Of a stretch of 64,000 nt of DNA, positions 59,106 through 64,000 are shown one piece after another. The stretch comes from Manis javanica. Lineage: Eukaryota; Chordata; Mammalia; Pholidota; Manidae. The notes below the pieces were generated by a model. The model was not told the origin of the DNA. It saw only the letters and a program-made list of their open reading frames with translations, and did no database searches. Numbering within the stretch: position 1 is the stretch's first letter; every line of letters starts with the position of its first letter. Both the position numbers and the translations under genes were made by a program. The stretch is from NCBI RefSeq assembly GCF_040802235.1, contig NC_133157.1:33915501-33979500 (forward strand), written 5' to 3'.

Positions 59106-62039
59106 GGCAGACAGAGGGAGTCAGACCAGAATGTCTCCGAGGTCCCCCTGGTACAGCAGTTGTCCCTTTTGGATGACTCACATGTTCAGAATCAGTGCGT
59201 ATATGCGTTGACATTTTGAGTCCTGCTGTACCGTTCACCTTTTTTCTCCTCTCAGCTAACCTTGACTTTGGCCCTGACAGCATGCAAGGTGTTGAGAAGA
59301 GAGGGCGATCAGGCACACAGTCTCATAGTCTCTGTTCTCAGGGGCCTCCTTGTTTGCGAGGGGTTCTGGCATGCACTTACAAGTCTGGACTGCCAGAATT
59401 AGGCACACAGTTCCTGACGAGGTAGTAACGATTGTAGTGGGTTTGGAGGGAGGAATAGCTACTGTTCTTTTCCTGGATTATGAGGGGCTCCGATGTGCTG
59501 TGTGAATCTCCTTCTTACAGCTCATTATGGGATTTGCATGACACGAAGCAACATGATGTTTTTTCTGGGTCTCCAAAAGCCCTACTGTGGAGTGAGGCAC
59601 ATAATGCTTAGAGCAGTGAAGGGGCAGTGAGCCTGGTCTGCCAAGGAACTGCTGCCAACCCATGGTCAGGCTTTGTGGGCCTACAGATTTCCCAGTGCAA
59701 GGTATATGTAATCAGTGGTTCAGAAGATAACTTTAGGTTGCCCATGGGGGTCCCTGACTCTAATACTCATGTGTGGCTAGTCAGATAATGCAGCAAGTGA
59801 AGCGGGCCAGGCATAAGGCAATAGGGAGAGGTTGAGTCTGTGGTAAAGTAGACAACACAAGCCTGTACTGACAGAAGCAGGTGCTTCTCAGCTCCAGCTG
59901 AATGCTGCTGGGAATGTGGGCCCAGTATTTGCCACATTTTTTCAGCTCTTAAAGAGGAGCCAGAAACTAGGGCTTGTATATGCATGTATGTATGTGTATT
60001 TATATATATGAAATCTCTATATTTTTAAATGGTGGCAACTGATTTCAACTAAAAAAATGCCTTGCAGAACAAGCACAACTCATTTATAGGGCTGCAGCTT
60101 ACATCCTCTGTAATACAGGGTAAGAATTACTTTATGATGAGTTTAATGTATTTCAGAAAAATATAACTAGCACACCCAGCCAGTGAGTGTGAACTTTTTG
60201 AACTAAACCTCCCTCCCAATAGCATTATAGACCTTATAAAATAAGTCTATATTTAAGTCAGAAAGTAAGTTTGTTGAAAGAAACATATGAAGTAAAGAGA
60301 GTACAGTGGTTGCAGATACAGTGTCTATGAAGGCTACGAAGGGGCTGCTTGAATGAGAGGCCAGGGAAATCGTGGGTCAGCTGATGCTTATGCCTGGAGT
60401 GGGCTGTGCAGATGATTTGACTGCTGGTTGCTGGGGCCGTGGCTGGGAGTCCTAATCCAGAATGGTGGCCCTGCTGGCAGTACCTCTAAGGTGCTTTCAC
60501 ATCTGCTTGTCTACAGCCCTGAAGGCTTAATAAGTCTATCCTGTGATAGGAATAGAAACTTAGGCCCAGGTGGGGAGTGCAGAGGAGAGATGATTTTGAG
60601 ATAGAATGGGAGTAGAGCCCATGTCCCCTGATGGTAAGAGGAGGGCAGGTCTGTTTCCACCACTGTCCTGTAGGACTCTGCTAAGTGACAGAACTGAGAA
60701 GAGAGGCAAGCAGAGGCACAATACCTGCAGCCTACCTGTTTTTCTGCTGGTCTTCAGGCTCCATCTGTGGCTCTCGGCTGTTCGCTGTGCACCCCTCAGG
60801 GGACTCTCCTCTAGGAGCACACCTGGCTCCTAACTACACTCTTCAGTGAGAGCTCTTGTCATCTTCAGCCAACTGACCCCGCAGTACAAATAAACTAAGG
60901 CGGCCCAATCCAATGTTGTTGCCTTCCTGCCTGCCAGCCCCCAAGAAAGCCTGAGCCATCCCACTATACAGTTTTATTTTCTGTAGGAAGGCAAAGCTCT
61001 ACTGCATTCACATGGATTCAGCTTCTAAATAACTGTCTTGCAAACATCACTGTGCTAGAGGGTCCATAGCCTTCTCTCCCAGGCTCTGCCTCCCTGGGAT
61101 GCAACTTCTCACTATTCTCATATTTCAAACAGCTCGGGAGTGGAGTGGGATAGTGGCTGGATTTTTAGCTATTCTGGTAGCCATAGGATCATCTCCACTG
61201 TCCACTCCTAGAAATGTATGCCCTCTTGTTATCTTCTGGGAGAGCAGCCTGGGAAGATAATTGACATGGGGTTAAGCAACACTGAACCACTTCTGCTAGG
61301 TTTGTGGGACATTTCCTGGGACACAAACCATGCCTATGTGGATTCTTAAGGACAAAGGTGCTCTGGGATGCTGCACAACCAGCATGAGAGATTCCTGGAA
61401 TCCGACCTGAGTGTCAATTGGAGATGACTAAGAGCTGATCCAAATGTTTGGTGGAATGGAGTCTTCCATCTTATGTTCCAGCGCTGTGGCTCTTAAATCA
61501 GGGGCCAAGTGATGGGGACCGTGAGCGGCAGTCCCAGTTTTGATGGACAGCTCTATTTAGCACCAACTGCTTTTTGTCATGTGAGAATTGGGGCCTGGAT
61601 TGCTGGGTCTTCTGATTTTTCAAGGGAAGCTAGAAACCCATGTACTTATGTAAAAGCTCCTAACTTACAAATTTGGCAACTAATTCAGATGAAAATAAAT
61701 ATACTCTATAGGCCAAACAAAACTTGTCCCAGGGATGGATGTGGCCTGGGGATGACAGGTTAAAACTCTGCTCTGAAGATAACTTGATGGCAAGCTTTCT
61801 GAGACAGTTCACCCATTCCTTCTTTCTTCTCCACATCAACCACAGGCTTGCATGTTGCCTGTGGGCCCTTTCTCAGCATGGCCCAGCTGGACCCTGGGTT
61901 TTGGATTCTTAGCATAGCTGATGGCCCAAGATTCTTACTGCACCAATAGCAGTTTGATCAGTGCCATAGATGTGGCATTTCTTCAGCACTATCTTCCCAT
62001 TTCCTTATTTAAGGCACCATGATTTTTTTCTTTCAACGT

Positions 62040-62042
<3 letters not shown>

Positions 62043-62094
<52 letters not shown>
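62043..62094 (+). repeat. (TG)26 microsatellite
   Basis: About 26 uninterrupted TG units in PAX5 intron 3. Confidence 0.97.
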
Positions 62095-62095
<1 letters not shown>

Positions 62096-62204
62096 CTGGG
62101 ATTTTTAATCTTCAGATTCTAAATGGATTTTGAATCCAAAGGGCTTTATGCCTCATATAGGAAATATTTAGCAGGGAGACCACTTTCTTTGAATGTGGTT
62201 CAAA

Positions 62205-62330
62205 GAAAAGTGCTCAGGCACAGGAGCTGGGTGTCTGGGCTGACTTGCTTTGTGATCCTGGGCAAGTCACTTGAGCACTCTGGGTTTTAGTTTCCTCATT
62301 TGTAGGAATTAGTTGATTGTTGAACTCCCT
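62205..62330 (+). mobile_element. MIR SINE fragment
   Basis: It contains 'gtgatcctgggcaagtcact' followed by 'gttttagtttcctcatttgt', the MIR 3' half. Confidence 0.75.
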
Positions 62331-62849
62331 TTTCCATTGAACCATCTGGGATGTTCCTGTGGCACCCAGGGTCATGCTCATGCTCTGCAAAGTAAAGGCT
62401 GTACCTTTTAGTGTTAACTACCAATTAGTCCCGACCACCTCTGGCTTAGGAAGGGTCCTGTGATTGGCTCTTACTGTGACAAGTCTTGAGGATTGTTTGT
62501 TATTCTTTTATTATTTATTTTTTTTATATTGCTCTTACTCAGTTGGTGTTCTTCCCACTACCACTTCTTCTCAATGGAAGGTGAAGGTCTTTGGTCTTTT
62601 CTTGGCAACTGCTGCAAGCAGATGGCCAAAATCTCTATCCCTGGGGACAACTTTGGAGGGTTCTCACATCCTGATCTGGCCTGTAGAGGACAGCCCTGCT
62701 ACAGCTTTCAATAGGATGTGAGGATAGCTGCCCTTCCGCTCTTTAGCTCCCAAGGGCTCCCCATGTGTTTTTAAGGCATATGTGGAAAATATGGACCTTT
62801 TGAGATTGCAACTGATCATTAATCTTTATGAAGATACCACTGAAAATAA

Positions 62850-63080
62850 CAACAGCTGGCATTTATTAAGAACTTACTATGCAGAAGTCACTGTTCTAGA
62901 TACGTAAGTAATTTAATCCTCATGATAACCTTGTGACATAGGAATGATTCTTGTCCCATTTGCAGATGAAGAAACTGAGGCACAGAGAGATTAAGTAATT
63001 TACCCAAGGACATACAGTGTGTAAATTGCAAAACTGGGATTCAAACTCTAGTAGTTTGGTTCCAGAGCCTATACACTTAA
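62850..63080 (+). mobile_element. Ancient mammalian repeat
   Basis: It contains 'ggcatttattaagaacttac', 'tttgcagatgaagaaactga', 'ggcacagagagattaagtaa' and 'aactgggattcaaactctag', a classic old mammalian-wide repeat. The family is not assigned. Confidence 0.75.
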
Positions 63081-64000
63081 TTGCTATGTTGCAGCTACCT
63101 CTCAATGATTTATAGCAATTGAGAATGTTTTATCAATGATTTATAACTACTTTAAAAGAAAAGTAAGAAAAACGTAGTTTTCTTTGCTTTGCTCATGTAC
63201 AAATTCAATGTTCAGACAATGCTTTGAAAAGTTAGGACTTCATGCTGGACTTCAATGAGAAATAATAATATATTTTACCATATGTTTGTACAAATATAAA
63301 CCATAATATAGACAAACTATTTTTATAGCTGTTATATCCATTTATTCACATATCTAGCTCTATCTTTGCAGACACCACACATGTATCTACAGAAAAGGTG
63401 ACATACACAGCACAAGAAAAATGATCAAATGCTGGCTCAGTTTCAGGTGGTCAGAAAGACTTCCTCATTCCCAGGTCTTTGTTAATGCATTCCATGTTTG
63501 CTTAGTTAAAATAAGTGGTTTGAGTTTTGGAAAAAAATAAACAATCAAACATACATACGTTCTGAATGTATTTGAAATAACACTTAAGCTAGCTCATCAG
63601 AGAAGGGCAAATGGCCTGGACTCCAGAGGGCCTGTTGTTGGGCTGAGGCATGAACAGAAATATCCATTCCAGGCCATTAGTCTCGGACTAAGAATCCTCA
63701 GTGCCTAGTGCTGAGCCGAGTGATCACGGAGAGCAGAGGCTAGGGCCCGTTGAGGTTAAGGGGAGGCATCTGCCACTTCTGTTCTTTCTCTCCGTTTGTG
63801 CACACTGGAGACCCAGTGCAGCTTGAAACAAACTTCCAGGAACAGTGGCCTGGAATGTGAAAAACCTTTTCATATGATGGTGAGTGAGAAGAGCAGGATA
63901 CAAAACTGTATACATGGTTTAATCCAGATTTTGTTAAGAGAAAGTGGATATCTCCAAACATGCTCAGGAATGTTAGCATTAAAGGAAATGCCCAAATGTG

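Overview
The window is eutherian mammalian nuclear DNA covering the head-to-head neighbours ZCCHC7 (minus strand, left) and PAX5 (plus strand, right). ZCCHC7 is identified by its first coding exon at 2120-2744. PAX5 is identified by both alternative first exons and by the two exons that encode almost all of the paired DNA-binding domain. Spliced across canonical sites, the PAX5 exons give residues 1-137 in the usual PAX5 numbering; features such as A-E-R-V-C in exon 3 separate it from PAX2 and PAX8.

Layout. 1-2119 is ZCCHC7 intron. 2120-2744 is ZCCHC7 exon 2, and 2745-7516 is its first intron. A CpG-rich ZCCHC7 promoter with a putative noncoding exon 1 and a ZNF143/THAP11-type motif lies at about 7040-7960. 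About 27 kb of intergenic DNA follows (about 8-35.4 kb). I found no convincing gene there, only old repeats (L2, MIR, MER5/hAT, L1M), a few younger L1 3' ends, and candidate regulatory DNA. 35.4-39.3 kb is the CpG-rich upstream region of PAX5, interrupted by an odd 480-bp tract that is about 82% A+C. Exon 1A (TATA-driven, coding 39615-39660), exon 1B (coding 46739-46781, in a second CpG island without a TATA box), exon 2 (52564-52729) and exon 3 (57869-58066) follow. The window ends in intron 3, so the rest of both genes lies outside it.

How the genes work. PAX5 is the B-lineage commitment transcription factor and also acts in the developing midbrain and testis. Its two promoters give proteins that differ only in the first 15 or so residues, because both first exons splice in the same phase to exon 2. 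ZCCHC7 is the zinc-knuckle RNA-binding subunit of the nuclear TRAMP-like complex, which polyadenylates RNA for exosome decay. The two share a neighbourhood, not a pathway.

Lineage. I saw no Alu, B1/B2, carnivore tRNA-Lys SINE, bovine or bat SINE, so primate, rodent, carnivore, ruminant and vesper bat are unlikely. The young L1 3' ends near 13.4 and 26.7 kb resemble, from memory, those of pangolins; this is tentative. The most unusual features are the A+C-skewed tract within the PAX5 CpG-rich region, a nested L1 insertion with an 18-bp target-site duplication, a 102-bp tandem duplication 5 kb upstream of PAX5, an A26 run plus upstream ORFs in the PAX5 1A leader, and a cluster of SUMO-interaction-like motifs in the ZCCHC7 exon.
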